Below are positions 24,979-32,939 of a DNA stretch of 64,000 nucleotides, piece after piece. Made by a program: the position numbers and the translations under genes. The notes beneath the pieces were generated by a model. That model was given only the letters and a program-made list of their open reading frames with translations. It was not told the origin of the DNA and ran no database searches. The stretch's first letter is position 1. Each line of letters opens with the position of its first letter. The stretch is from Jatrophihabitans_A sp035248685 (GTDB lineage: Bacteria; Actinomycetota; Actinomycetes; Mycobacteriales; Jatrophihabitantaceae), in the NCBI GenBank assembly GCA_035248685.1, contig DATFHF010000047.1, forward strand, positions 1-64,000. The letters run 5' to 3'.

Positions 24979-26160
24979 CTAGAAGGCAGAGGTGCCGTTG
25001 GGGGTGCCCAGGCCGGTCGGGCCGTCCCAGCCGACGCCGGCGGTGCACCAGATGCTGGGGGTGCAGGTGCCGTTGGAGCCGCTGGTCACGTCGTTCAGCC
25101 CGGCCGTGTGGGCCCAGGTGTAGGACGCGGGGTAACCGGCGGTGTTGCCGGACAGCGCGTACACGCTGGCGATGATCGGCGAGGCGACCGAGGTACCGCC
25201 GTAAACCTGCCAACCCACGCCGCCCAGGTATGGCGTGGTGTCGTACACCGACACGCCGGTGTTCGGGTCGGCGACCGCGGAGACGTCGGCCACGGCGTCA
25301 CCGGAGCACTGGGTGACCGTGGTCTGCCAAGTCGGCTTGGCGTTCAGCGAGGAGCAACCGCTGCCGGCACCGTTCCACGCGGTCTCGGACCAGCCGCGGC
25401 TGTTGGAGGCATGAACCAGGCTGGTGCCGCCGACGCCGATCACGTGTGGGTACGACGCGGGGGACTGGATGCCGTAGCCGCTGTCACCGCTGGAGGCGGT
25501 CACCGCGATGCCGGGGTGGTTGTAGGCCGAGGTCTCGGCGCTGTCGCTGCCGCCGTAGCTGTTGCTGATCGCCGTCACGCCGGCCACGCTCGCCGCGTAG
25601 TTGACCGCGGTGGCCAGGTTGGTGAACGAGGCGCTCTTGGCTTCGACCAGCAGGATGTGGCAGGTCGGGCAGGTCGCCGAGACCATGTCCAGATCCAAGC
25701 TGATTTCGGTGGCCCAGCCGGGATCGGTCAGCGGGTACTTGATGGTTCCGGTCTGGCTGACCTTCTTGAAGCAGCCGTTGGCGGTGGTGCAGGCCGGCAG
25801 GCCGAACTGCGACCGGTAGACGCCGAGGTCGGATTCCGCGGTCGGGTCGTTGTAGGCGTCCACGATGGCGACGGTTGCGGTGGACGATCCGGAGAGGGCG
25901 TACGCGCTCTGGATGTCGGGCGGGTTGTAGCCGCTCGGGCTGCCAATAGCGTCCGGCTTGCCGGTGCTATTGCTGACCATCACCTGGGCCAGGCAGGCGG
26001 CATATCCCTTGGCCGGCACCCCGCACACCCTGACGGCGTGCTTGCCTCCGGCGGCTGAACTTTGCTGCGGAGTGCTGGCCGACGCGGTGGTCGCCAGGGC
26101 AGCGGCGGTCACCAGTGCCAGGCCGGCACCGGCGACCGCGAGGGCAGTGTTGGGCTTCAT
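24979..26160 (-). CDS. Secreted S53 (sedolisin-type) serine-carboxyl peptidase
   Basis: Exported acid-type protease of 393 residues. A Sec signal peptide covers about residues 1-29. The sedolisin catalytic set is complete: Glu152 and Asp156 in WATEISLDLDM, the oxyanion Asp226 in TASSGDSG and the nucleophile Ser324 in GGTSVASP. A C-terminal Ca-site-like region (NDVTSGSNGTC to GWDGPTGLGTPNG) is present. Unlike kumamolisin-type enzymes it has only about 45 residues between signal and catalytic core, so the usual large activation prodomain is missing. The ATG follows GGAGG-poor sequence (GGGAGGTTCC). Substrate unknown. Confidence 0.9.
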   Translation of the reverse strand: MKPNTALAVAGAGLALVTAAALATTASASTPQQSSAAGGKHAVRVCGVPAKGYAACLAQVMVSNSTGKPDAIGSPSGYNPPDIQSAYALSGSSTATVAIVDAYNDPTAESDLGVYRSQFGLPACTTANGCFKKVSQTGTIKYPLTDPGWATEISLDLDMVSATCPTCHILLVEAKSASFTNLATAVNYAASVAGVTAISNSYGGSDSAETSAYNHPGIAVTASSGDSGYGIQSPASYPHVIGVGGTSLVHASNSRGWSETAWNGAGSGCSSLNAKPTWQTTVTQCSGDAVADVSAVADPNTGVSVYDTTPYLGGVGWQVYGGTSVASPIIASVYALSGNTAGYPASYTWAHTAGLNDVTSGSNGTCTPSIWCTAGVGWDGPTGLGTPNGTSAF

Positions 26161-26276
26161 GGAACCTCCCGGGGGCGTCGTCCAACCACGGCGGAGGGTC
26201 GCCGTGGCTGGTCGGATCTCTCCCAGAATGCCGTGTTAGCCGTGGCTTACCGGTAAAGCCAGTATCAGCGGAATGA

Positions 26277-26334
26277 CCGATGGGCCGGCACGCGGTCGCG
26301 CCGGCCCATCGGGTAGCCGGGCTTATTGCCCGGC
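26277..26334. terminator. Double hairpin after the HEYAE secreted protein gene
   Basis: A perfect 13-bp stem (CCGATGGGCCGGC 26277-26289 with 26300-26312), then a second short stem (GCCGGGC around TTATT with GCCCGGC, about 26316-26334), just downstream of the minus-strand gene ending at 26343. Probable intrinsic terminator. Confidence 0.75.
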
Positions 26335-26342
26335 CAGCTGGA

Positions 26343-27413
26343 TCAGGTAACTGTCACGTGGCTGATGTCGCACCGCTTGGTGTCGTTGCTCCAGGTGCTC
26401 TGCATCGGGTAGCTGCCGTTGCCCATGGTCACGTTGGCCGCGTGGCCTGTGCCGCTGCGGATCCAGGCACACTCGTCAGCGTTCTCCTGCGTGTTGCTGA
26501 AGTGGGTCCAGCCGCCGACCGGGTTCTGGTCGGTGATGGTCTCGGCGTACTCGTGACCCTCGACGATGGTGAAGCCGTCCAGGGTGCCGGCCGAGCCGGC
26601 GTTGACGAAGTTCTGGCCGCAGCTGGCGCCGGCGTCGAGCAGGTACGGCAGGTTGGTCAACGCGATGTCACCGTACGGCGAGCTGACCCCGAGGTCACCG
26701 TTCCAGTCGTGCCAGGCGCAGAAGCCGTTGGTCTGGTAGTTGTCGGGGTTGGTGCCCTTGGCGGAGAAGACCACGTACTGCGAGTTGCGGTTCGAGGCCG
26801 CGGTGGTGTTGCCGAAGTGGCCGGCTGCATTGATCGCTTCTTGGGCAAGCTGCGGTTCAGTAGCGGCCGACGGGGACGCACCGGCGTTGTCGTACCAGAC
26901 GCCGGCCAGGGTGCCGCCGCCGGTCGGGTACTGCACGTGCGGCGCGCTGGCCGGGCAGCTGGTGGCGCCGTAGGCAACCCCTTCGCAGTACTGGGTCATG
27001 GTGCCCGACCACTGCTCGCCGCCGGTGCCCAGGCCCTTGATCATCTGCTGCACCCGACCAGCCCCGCCCGCGGTGTCGTTGCTGAACTTCAGGTTGCCGT
27101 TGGCGTCGGTGCTGGAGGTGCCCCACTGGGTACCCCAGAACACGATGTACACCTTCTCCTTGCCGGTGGTGACGCCGATGCCGTCAACCCCGCCGCCGAA
27201 CTGAAGGGTCTTGGATCCGATGACCGACGGGTTTACGTGGGCCTTCTGGACCATGGGCACAACGCCGTGCAGATGAGCATGGGTACTGGCTGCCGGGCTG
27301 TGCTCAACGCTCACCGACGCCGAGGCGTTGGCGCAGCTGAGGCCGGTGGCCAGGGCGGTCGCCGCGACCATGCCCATCAGTGCGCCACCGCGTGTGACCT
27401 TCAGAGCTTTCAT
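26343..27413 (-). CDS. Secreted protein with HEYAE motif, function unknown
   Basis: 356-residue exported protein: signal peptide over about residues 1-32 (ending near ANASA), then a His-rich short spacer and a globular domain with KVYIVFWGTQWG, GTLAGVWYD, FCAWHDWNGD and IVEGHEYAETITDQNP. The last segment resembles the SHEHNE..TDP stretch of actinobacterial secreted proteins distantly like EXORDIUM/metalloprotease folds, so metal binding is plausible but unproven. Conserved Cys pairs suggest disulfides. It lies upstream of the S53 gene on the same strand, with terminators between, so co-regulation is possible but not operonic. Confidence 0.6.
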   Translation of the reverse strand: MKALKVTRGGALMGMVAATALATGLSCANASASVSVEHSPAASTHAHLHGVVPMVQKAHVNPSVIGSKTLQFGGGVDGIGVTTGKEKVYIVFWGTQWGTSSTDANGNLKFSNDTAGGAGRVQQMIKGLGTGGEQWSGTMTQYCEGVAYGATSCPASAPHVQYPTGGGTLAGVWYDNAGASPSAATEPQLAQEAINAAGHFGNTTAASNRNSQYVVFSAKGTNPDNYQTNGFCAWHDWNGDLGVSSPYGDIALTNLPYLLDAGASCGQNFVNAGSAGTLDGFTIVEGHEYAETITDQNPVGGWTHFSNTQENADECAWIRSGTGHAANVTMGNGSYPMQSTWSNDTKRCDISHVTVT

Positions 27414-27482
27414 GTGGTCTACCTTTCGCCGAGGGGGCAGCCCGTTCGCTCATCTCCTTAAAGCCGGGGCGGGCTGGCGTGA

Positions 27483-27500
27483 CACCACTTACAGGTGGTG
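27483..27500. promoter_or_regulatory. Small palindrome in a divergent promoter region
   Basis: CACCACTTACAGGTGGTG: 6-bp perfect arms around a 6-base centre, within the 250-base gap between the divergent HEYAE-protein and OsmC genes. It could be an operator or a weak hairpin in the HEYAE-protein leader. The rest of the gap is relatively AT-rich and holds no recognised gene. Confidence 0.35.
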
Positions 27501-27663
27501 GCTGCGGACGCTAGCCAACCGCCAGCAAAAGGGTCAATGCGTCATTTCCGATTGAGAGCAAATTGAGAACTAGAAACCGCGCGCCGCATATTGCGGTACG
27601 ACCCCTGTCGGTCGCTCGATAGGGTCGACGGTCGGTCCTGTTGTTATCTGGGGGGTGACGCCG

Positions 27664-28143
27664 ATGCCAACTAATAGCAGTTACTCGCTCACCCTCCGCT
27701 GGACCGGCAACCTAGGTCGCGGCACCGCCGACTACCGCGCCTACGGTCGCGACCATGAGCTGAGCGCTCCCGGCAAGCAGGTGCTCCTCGGCTCATCCGA
27801 CCCGGCCTTCCGCGGGGACGAGACCCGGTGGAGCCCGGAGGAGTTGCTGGTGGCCGCACTGTCGCAGTGCCACCTGCTCTGGTACCTGCACCTGGCCTCA
27901 ACCGCCGGCGTGGTGGTGACCGAGTACCTGGACGAGCCGGTCGGCACCCTCACGCACAGCGCCGACGGCGGTGGCCAATTCAGCGAGGTGGTTCTCAAGC
28001 CGCTGGTGACGGTGGCCGAGGCCAGCATGCTGGAGCGAGCGCAGTCGGTGCATCCGGAGGCGGCCCGATTGTGTTTCATCGCCCGGTCGATGAACTTCCC
28101 GGTTCGGCATCAGCCGCGCAGTCGGCTGGCCGGCGACAGCTAA
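27664..28143 (+). CDS. OsmC/Ohr family protein
   Basis: Small cytosolic protein of 159 residues of the OsmC family, which reduces organic hydroperoxides with a Cys pair. The first Cys is in ELLVAALSQCHLLWYLHLA and the second in PEAARLCFIARSMNFPVRHQP. The latter arrangement is typical of the OsmC subgroup represented by YhfA-like proteins rather than Ohr itself, so the peroxide substrate is inferred. ATG 27664 is preferred, with a GGGGGG about 8 bases upstream; an in-frame GTG at 27655 is the alternative. Confidence 0.85.
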   Translation: MPTNSSYSLTLRWTGNLGRGTADYRAYGRDHELSAPGKQVLLGSSDPAFRGDETRWSPEELLVAALSQCHLLWYLHLASTAGVVVTEYLDEPVGTLTHSADGGGQFSEVVLKPLVTVAEASMLERAQSVHPEAARLCFIARSMNFPVRHQPRSRLAGDS

Positions 28144-28320
28144 CCCGGGACCACCCTCGCCACCCGCCGTTACGGATCGGCAAGATGGCAGCTGTCCATC
28201 ACCGGTGATCCCGTTCGTCGTACTCACGAGCGGACGAACCCGCTGTCCCCGCCTCGGAATGTCTAGGCAGCGTCGTACCCGCAGTTGCCGCATCCGGAGC
28301 TGTCGAATGAAGGAGAGACG

Positions 28321-28662
28321 ATGAAGTACCTACTGTTGGTCTGCGCAGAACCGACCCTCAAGTTGACGCCGGAGGAGAGGGACGCGATGGCGAGCGCAAC
28401 CGATAGCTGGACCGAGGAGATGGAAGGCCGCGGGGTCCTGTTGCAGGGCAGCCAGCTGCGGTCGATCAACGACGCCACCACGGTCCGCAAGCGGGACGGC
28501 GAAGTGCTGGTCGCCGACGGTCCGTTCGCCGAGACCAAGGAATACATCGCCGGGTTCGACATCATCGACTGTGCCGATTTGGACGAGGCCATCGAGGTGG
28601 CAGGCAAGCACCCGGTGGCACCGTACGGAACCATCGAGGTGAGGCCGTTCTGGGAATCCTGA
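28321..28662 (+). CDS. YCII-related (DGPF) protein coupled to an ECF42 sigma factor
   Basis: 113-residue DGPF/YCII protein: MKYLLLVCAEP at the start, VLVADGPFAETKEYIAGFDI in the centre and a C-terminal PYGTIEVRPFWES. Genes of this type are characteristically adjacent to ECF42 sigma factors, as here. Proposed roles range from enzyme to sigma-regulating partner; none is proven. ATG 28321 has AAGGAG about 7 bases upstream. Its TGA overlaps the presumed CTG start of the sigma gene. Confidence 0.88.
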   Translation: MKYLLLVCAEPTLKLTPEERDAMASATDSWTEEMEGRGVLLQGSQLRSINDATTVRKRDGEVLVADGPFAETKEYIAGFDIIDCADLDEAIEVAGKHPVAPYGTIEVRPFWES

Positions 28663-29900
28663 GCTCCGACCCGCGGGTTGCCGTCAGCGAGGCCTTCCAG
28701 CAGGAGTGGGGACGCATCATCGCCACCCTGATCCGGCTGACCGGGGACTGGGATCTCGCTGAGGAATGCACGCAGGACGCGTTTACCGAGGCGCTGAGCC
28801 GCTGGCCGGTCGACGGGGTACCGCGCCGGCCGGGGGGTTGGCTGACGACGGTGGCCCGCAACCGCGCGTACGACCGGCTGCGGCGCGCCGCGACCGAGAC
28901 CGTCAAGTTGCAGGAGGTGGCGGCGCTGTCCACTTCGAACGATCCGGTAGGCACCGACGACAGTGGGATCTCCGACGACCGGCTCCGGCTGATCTTCACC
29001 TGCTGCCACCCGGCGTTGCCGCTAGAGGCACGGGTGGCGCTGACCCTGCGCACCCTGGCCGGTCTGACCACAGCCGAGATCGCCCGGGCCTTTCTGGTGC
29101 CGGAGTCGACGATGGCCAAGCGCCTGGTCCGCGCCAAGCGCAAGATCGCAAATGCGGCCATCCCATACCGGGTACCACCGGCGCACCTGCTCCCGGAGCG
29201 GATGACCGGCGTCCTTGCCGTGCTCTATCTGCTTTTCAATGAGGGGTATTCGGCCTCGGGCGGGGCGGAGCTGGCCAGGGAGAACTTGTGCGCCGAGGCG
29301 ATCCGGCTGGCCCGGGCGGTGGTCGAGCTGCTGCCGGACGAGCCGGAGCCGGCCGGCCTGCTGGCACTGATGCTGCTCCAGCACTCCCGCCGGCTGGCCA
29401 GGGTCGATCACCACGGCAACCTGGTGACGTTGGCCGACCAGCGCCGGGCCGATTGGGACGCGGCCGAGATCGCCGAGGCGGTCCAACTACTCGAACGAAC
29501 GCTGTCCGGTCCCGGGGTCGGGCCCTATCAGTTACAAGCGGCGATCGCCGCCTGCCATGCCGAGGCAAGCGAGCCCGAGGACACCGACTGGATTGAGATC
29601 GCCGCGCTCTATGACCGGTTGGTCGTGGTGATGCCGTCCCCGGTGGTGGAGCTCAACCGCGCGGTCGCGATCGCGATGGCCGACGGGCCGGCGGTCGGCC
29701 TGGCGCTGGTGGAGGCGCTCGACGGTTCCGGCCGGCTGCGCGACTACTACCTGCTGCCGGCGATCCGGGCCGATCTGCTGAGGCGGCTCGGGCGCAAGAC
29801 CGAAGCCGCGGCGAGCTATCGGCGGGCCCTGGAATTAACCAGCAATGACACCGAGATCCGGTTCCTCAACCGCCGGATCACCGAGATGACCAGCGGCTAG
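28659..29900 (+). CDS. ECF42-group RNA polymerase sigma factor with C-terminal TPR-like extension
   Basis: Extracytoplasmic-function sigma factor with no anti-sigma gene visible. Region 2 lies in WDLAEECTQDAFTEALSRWP to GWLTTVARNRAYDRLRRA; region 4 is in TAEIARAFLVPESTMAKRL; then a long alpha-helical domain (about residues 190-410) with ELNRAVAIAMADGP and RRLGRKTEAAASYRRALELT, typical of ECF42. There is no ATG, GTG or TTG in frame before GTG 28851, which would cut off region 2. The frame is open back into the YCII gene and a CTG at 28659 overlaps its stop (CTGA) where coupled starts normally lie. I therefore place the start at CTG, giving 413 residues; this is inference. Confidence 0.8.
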   Translation: MSSDPRVAVSEAFQQEWGRIIATLIRLTGDWDLAEECTQDAFTEALSRWPVDGVPRRPGGWLTTVARNRAYDRLRRAATETVKLQEVAALSTSNDPVGTDDSGISDDRLRLIFTCCHPALPLEARVALTLRTLAGLTTAEIARAFLVPESTMAKRLVRAKRKIANAAIPYRVPPAHLLPERMTGVLAVLYLLFNEGYSASGGAELARENLCAEAIRLARAVVELLPDEPEPAGLLALMLLQHSRRLARVDHHGNLVTLADQRRADWDAAEIAEAVQLLERTLSGPGVGPYQLQAAIAACHAEASEPEDTDWIEIAALYDRLVVVMPSPVVELNRAVAIAMADGPAVGLALVEALDGSGRLRDYYLLPAIRADLLRRLGRKTEAAASYRRALELTSNDTEIRFLNRRITEMTSG

Positions 29901-29917
29901 GGGTAGTAGCGGAGCAA

Positions 29918-29961
29918 ACACCGAGCGAGGTACCGGCGGTAGCCGGTACCTCGCTCGGTGT
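29918..29961. terminator. Perfect bidirectional terminator
   Basis: 20-bp perfect stem: ACACCGAGCGAGGTACCGGC at 29918-29937 with its complement at 29942-29961 and a GGTA loop. It separates the convergent ECF42 sigma factor and flavin monooxygenase genes. Confidence 0.9.
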
Positions 29962-29972
29962 CAGGTACCCGG

Positions 29973-31184
29973 TTACAGGTACATCGTGTTTGGCGGCACG
30001 CCGCAGAGGATCCGTCCGTACAACTCGGTGTTGGTGCTGGAATGCATCAGCGAATGCATGCTCAGCGCGTGCAGATCCCGCACGATGCGCTGGAGCGGTT
30101 CAGAGCTGTAGATCGACTGACCGCCGCTGGCCGAGCTGAGGATCTCGGCCGATTCCTTGCACAACTGGAACACTCGGCCGAGGTGGGCCCGGGCGTGCAC
30201 CTTCTCCTCCAGCGTCCACGGCTCGCCCCGAAGGCACTTGTCGTCCATCTGGGCGGCAAGGGCAGCGGCCCGCAACTCCGACTCCTCGATCTTGAAGCTG
30301 GCCTCGGCGACTTCCAGGTGAGTCAGCGGTGCCTCGCGCTGGCTGGTGTAGTCGGTGTAGGTGATCTTGCGATCAAGCCGGTCCATGAAGGCCGACCTGG
30401 CTGCCTTCGCCATACCGATCGCGGTTCCGGTGAAGGTGGTGCAGCCGGTTGCCATCATCGGTGAGCGGTACACCGGCGAGTTGGCGTTGATCTGCGAGGC
30501 GAACTGCTCCTGGAGCACGAACACCATCGGCAGCACCCGGTCCATCGGCACGAACACGTCCTTGGCCACCGTGGTGACGCTGCCGGTGCCGCGCAGCCCC
30601 ATCGTTTTCCAGTCGTCGATAATCTGCAGGTCGGACAGCGGAACTACCGCCATCACCGGCCACATCGACGCCCCGTCCGGGGTGGGCGCCATCGCGATAA
30701 TGACCTGCCACTGGCTGTGCCAGGCACCGCTGATGAAATGCCAGGCGCCGTTCACCCGAACTCCGCCGTCGACCGGAACGGCCTCCGCGGTCGGGCTGAG
30801 CACGCCGCAGATCCGGACATTGTCGGTTGCGAATACCTCGTCCTGGACGTGGTCGGCGAACAGGCAAGCCAACCAGGTCGAGATGGTCCAGGCGGAGACG
30901 CACCAGGCGGCCGAACCGTCGCCCTGGCCGATCTCCGACATTACGTCGAGCACCGTTGCCGCATCGCTCTCGTATCCGCCGTATCGCTTGGGAACTCGCA
31001 TCTTGAAGATTCCGGCGTCAGCCATCGCCTGCAAGGATTCCTCCGGAAGCGCCCGGTTCTCCTCCGACCAGTCGGCATGCGAGCGAAGCACGGGGGCCAA
31101 CTCCGCAGCCCGGCGAACGAGTGCATCGCGAGTGGGTATGTCGCCGGGTAGATCAGTCGGAGCTGGGGCCTGAGTGTTCAGCAC
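29973..31184 (-). CDS. Acyl-CoA dehydrogenase-fold flavin monooxygenase (two-component, group D type)
   Basis: 403-residue protein with the acyl-CoA dehydrogenase fold, of the subgroup that acts as reduced-flavin-dependent oxygenases (HsaA, HpaB and antibiotic-tailoring relatives). Visible are MRVPKRYGGYESD, DGSAAWCVSAWTISTW, VNGAWHFISGAWHSQW, MGLRGTGSVTTVAKDVFVP and the helical C-terminal domain. No flavin reductase partner gene is in the window. GTG 31184 is chosen because AAGGAGG lies five bases upstream; GTG 31202 is less favourable. It begins the left-facing arm of a specialised-metabolism block, with the P450 gene upstream on the same strand. The substrate is unknown. Confidence 0.85.
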   Translation of the reverse strand: MLNTQAPAPTDLPGDIPTRDALVRRAAELAPVLRSHADWSEENRALPEESLQAMADAGIFKMRVPKRYGGYESDAATVLDVMSEIGQGDGSAAWCVSAWTISTWLACLFADHVQDEVFATDNVRICGVLSPTAEAVPVDGGVRVNGAWHFISGAWHSQWQVIIAMAPTPDGASMWPVMAVVPLSDLQIIDDWKTMGLRGTGSVTTVAKDVFVPMDRVLPMVFVLQEQFASQINANSPVYRSPMMATGCTTFTGTAIGMAKAARSAFMDRLDRKITYTDYTSQREAPLTHLEVAEASFKIEESELRAAALAAQMDDKCLRGEPWTLEEKVHARAHLGRVFQLCKESAEILSSASGGQSIYSSEPLQRIVRDLHALSMHSLMHSSTNTELYGRILCGVPPNTMYL

Positions 31185-31245
31185 GTGGTCCTCCTTGGAC
31201 ACAGAGCGATGGTGATGTGCATCAACCGTGGATGGGTACGGCGGC

Positions 31246-32475
31246 CTACGCCGCCGTCAGGCGGACCGGCAGCGTGGCGCTGCCGTTGAGCAGGAAGGTT
31301 CCCTGCGGCTGAACCTGATCGGCCGGAACCGCGAGCTGGATATCAGGGAAGCGTTCGAACAGCGCGGGCAGCCCGATCGCCCCCTCGAGCCGGGCCAGCG
31401 GGGCGCCGATGCAGTGGTGGACGCCGTAGCCGAACGACAGGTGCTCCTTGTCCGGCCGGGTGATGTCGAACTTGTCGGCAGTCTCCCCGTGCCGGAGTGG
31501 GTCGCGCCCGGATGCGGCGAAACCCATCAGGACCGGATCACCGGCCGGGATCGTGACGCCGGCGATGTGGACCTCTTCGGTGGTGAACCGGAACGGCAGC
31601 TGAGCGATCGGCGACTCCACCCGCAGGGTCTCCTCGATGACATCACGCCACGACACTCGACCGTCGAGGACCATCTGGTACTGGTCGGGGTGGCTGAGCA
31701 GGGCGACCACCGCCTTGCTCAGCAGGTTGGTCGTGGTCTCCGAGCCGGCACCCAGCATCAGGTGCAGGGTGCCGGCCATCTCGGTGTCGCTCAGCCGGGA
31801 ACCGTCCTCCTCTTGAAGCGAAATGAGCATGCTCAGCAGGTCGTCGCCGGGGTTGCGTCGCTTCAGGTCGACCAAGCTGTACATGGCCTGGTGCCACTGC
31901 TCGACGTTGGCGACTGCCTCTTCGTGCGTGATCGTGGTTTCGGTGTTGACCTCGCCGCCACGCATGACCTCTCTGCGCAACTCCTCCGGCACCCCGAACA
32001 GATCGCATACCACCCGAGTGGGTAGCGGGTAGGCGTATTCGGCCTTGAGATCCACCACCTCGCCCGGCTCTTTGGCGGCCAGTTTGTCCAGCAGATCATG
32101 GGTGATGCTCTCGACCATCGGCCGCATGGCCTCGGTGCCCCGCATGGTGAACGCCTTAGCGGTGAGCTTGCGCAGCCGGGCGTGATCGGCGCCGTCGGAC
32201 GTGGTCATGTTGTCCATCAGGACCCAGCCGATCAGCGGGAAGTCCTCACTGATCTCGCCTTTGATGAACGCCGGCCAGTGCTTGCGTGCGTCCTTGGCGA
32301 ACCGTTCATCGGCAAGCACCTGTTGAAGCATGTCGTAGCCGACTACGGACCAGGCCCGGACACCGCCGGGCAGCATGACTTCGGCGATCGGACCTTGCGC
32401 ACGGAGGCGGGCCCCCTCAGCGTGCACATCCTGTCCGGTCGGGTCCAGAACGATGGGTTGCGATTGAACAGTCAC
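31246..32475 (-). CDS. Cytochrome P450
   Basis: Soluble bacterial class I P450 of 409 residues. The I-helix motif is MLGAGSETTTNLL, the K-helix ExxR is in VIEETLRVES, and the haem-Cys loop is FGYGVHHCIGAPLARLE. It resembles macrolide/tailoring P450s such as CYP107 in general pattern, but the substrate cannot be read from sequence. GTG 32475 is preferred because GGAGG is six bases upstream. It is transcribed with the flavin monooxygenase 61 bases downstream. Ferredoxin and ferredoxin reductase genes are not nearby. Confidence 0.94.
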   Translation of the reverse strand: MTVQSQPIVLDPTGQDVHAEGARLRAQGPIAEVMLPGGVRAWSVVGYDMLQQVLADERFAKDARKHWPAFIKGEISEDFPLIGWVLMDNMTTSDGADHARLRKLTAKAFTMRGTEAMRPMVESITHDLLDKLAAKEPGEVVDLKAEYAYPLPTRVVCDLFGVPEELRREVMRGGEVNTETTITHEEAVANVEQWHQAMYSLVDLKRRNPGDDLLSMLISLQEEDGSRLSDTEMAGTLHLMLGAGSETTTNLLSKAVVALLSHPDQYQMVLDGRVSWRDVIEETLRVESPIAQLPFRFTTEEVHIAGVTIPAGDPVLMGFAASGRDPLRHGETADKFDITRPDKEHLSFGYGVHHCIGAPLARLEGAIGLPALFERFPDIQLAVPADQVQPQGTFLLNGSATLPVRLTAA

Positions 32476-32939
32476 GAAAGGCCTCCAGCACGGCAGGAAT
32501 ACTTGAGTAAATGGGATCGCAGCACCACCGGCCGGATTGGTTAGATCGAAAAATATCGGTAGTTCTGCGCGCAGCTTCGCGGTCATTTCCGGGCAGGCGG
32601 ATCTGCAGGAAGGGCCTGTCGGAGTGGCACCGCAGGAGACGCTATCAAGGCCTTTGACGCGACATCACTTCTACATTGCCGTGCTCCGCAGGCCGCGTAG
32701 ACCAGTGCCTACGTTCTGCAATCCCCTTGGTAGCTGGGCAATCCTCTCCTTGGTAGCTGGGCAATCTGGAAGAGGGCAAGCCCTGCCCAAGCAAGCAACC
32801 TGGGAGACGAAAATGCCGGCGGCGGACCATACGATGGCGTCCTAAATTTGCGCACCTCGTGCGAATTCTATTTCGCTTACCAGCGCTTACTCTCCAACGC
32901 TCGGCACGTCGAATTTCTAATCAAAAATGGGGGATGACA
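32476..32939. promoter_or_regulatory. Divergent control region between P450 and FAD monooxygenase genes
   Basis: 464 bases without a gene. It holds a pair of 19-bp direct repeats (32725-32766, listed separately) and AT-rich sequence near 32860-32930. It must contain the promoters for both arms of the tailoring block. No tRNA or other RNA gene was recognised. Confidence 0.6.
32725..32766. repeat. Two 19-bp direct repeats, 23-bp period
   Basis: CCTTGGTAGCTGGGCAATC occurs at 32725-32743 and again, identically, at 32748-32766. The 23-bp period is about two helical turns, which suits two regulator dimers side by side on one DNA face. It sits between the divergent P450 and FAD-monooxygenase genes, so it is a candidate cluster operator. 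Confidence 0.7.
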
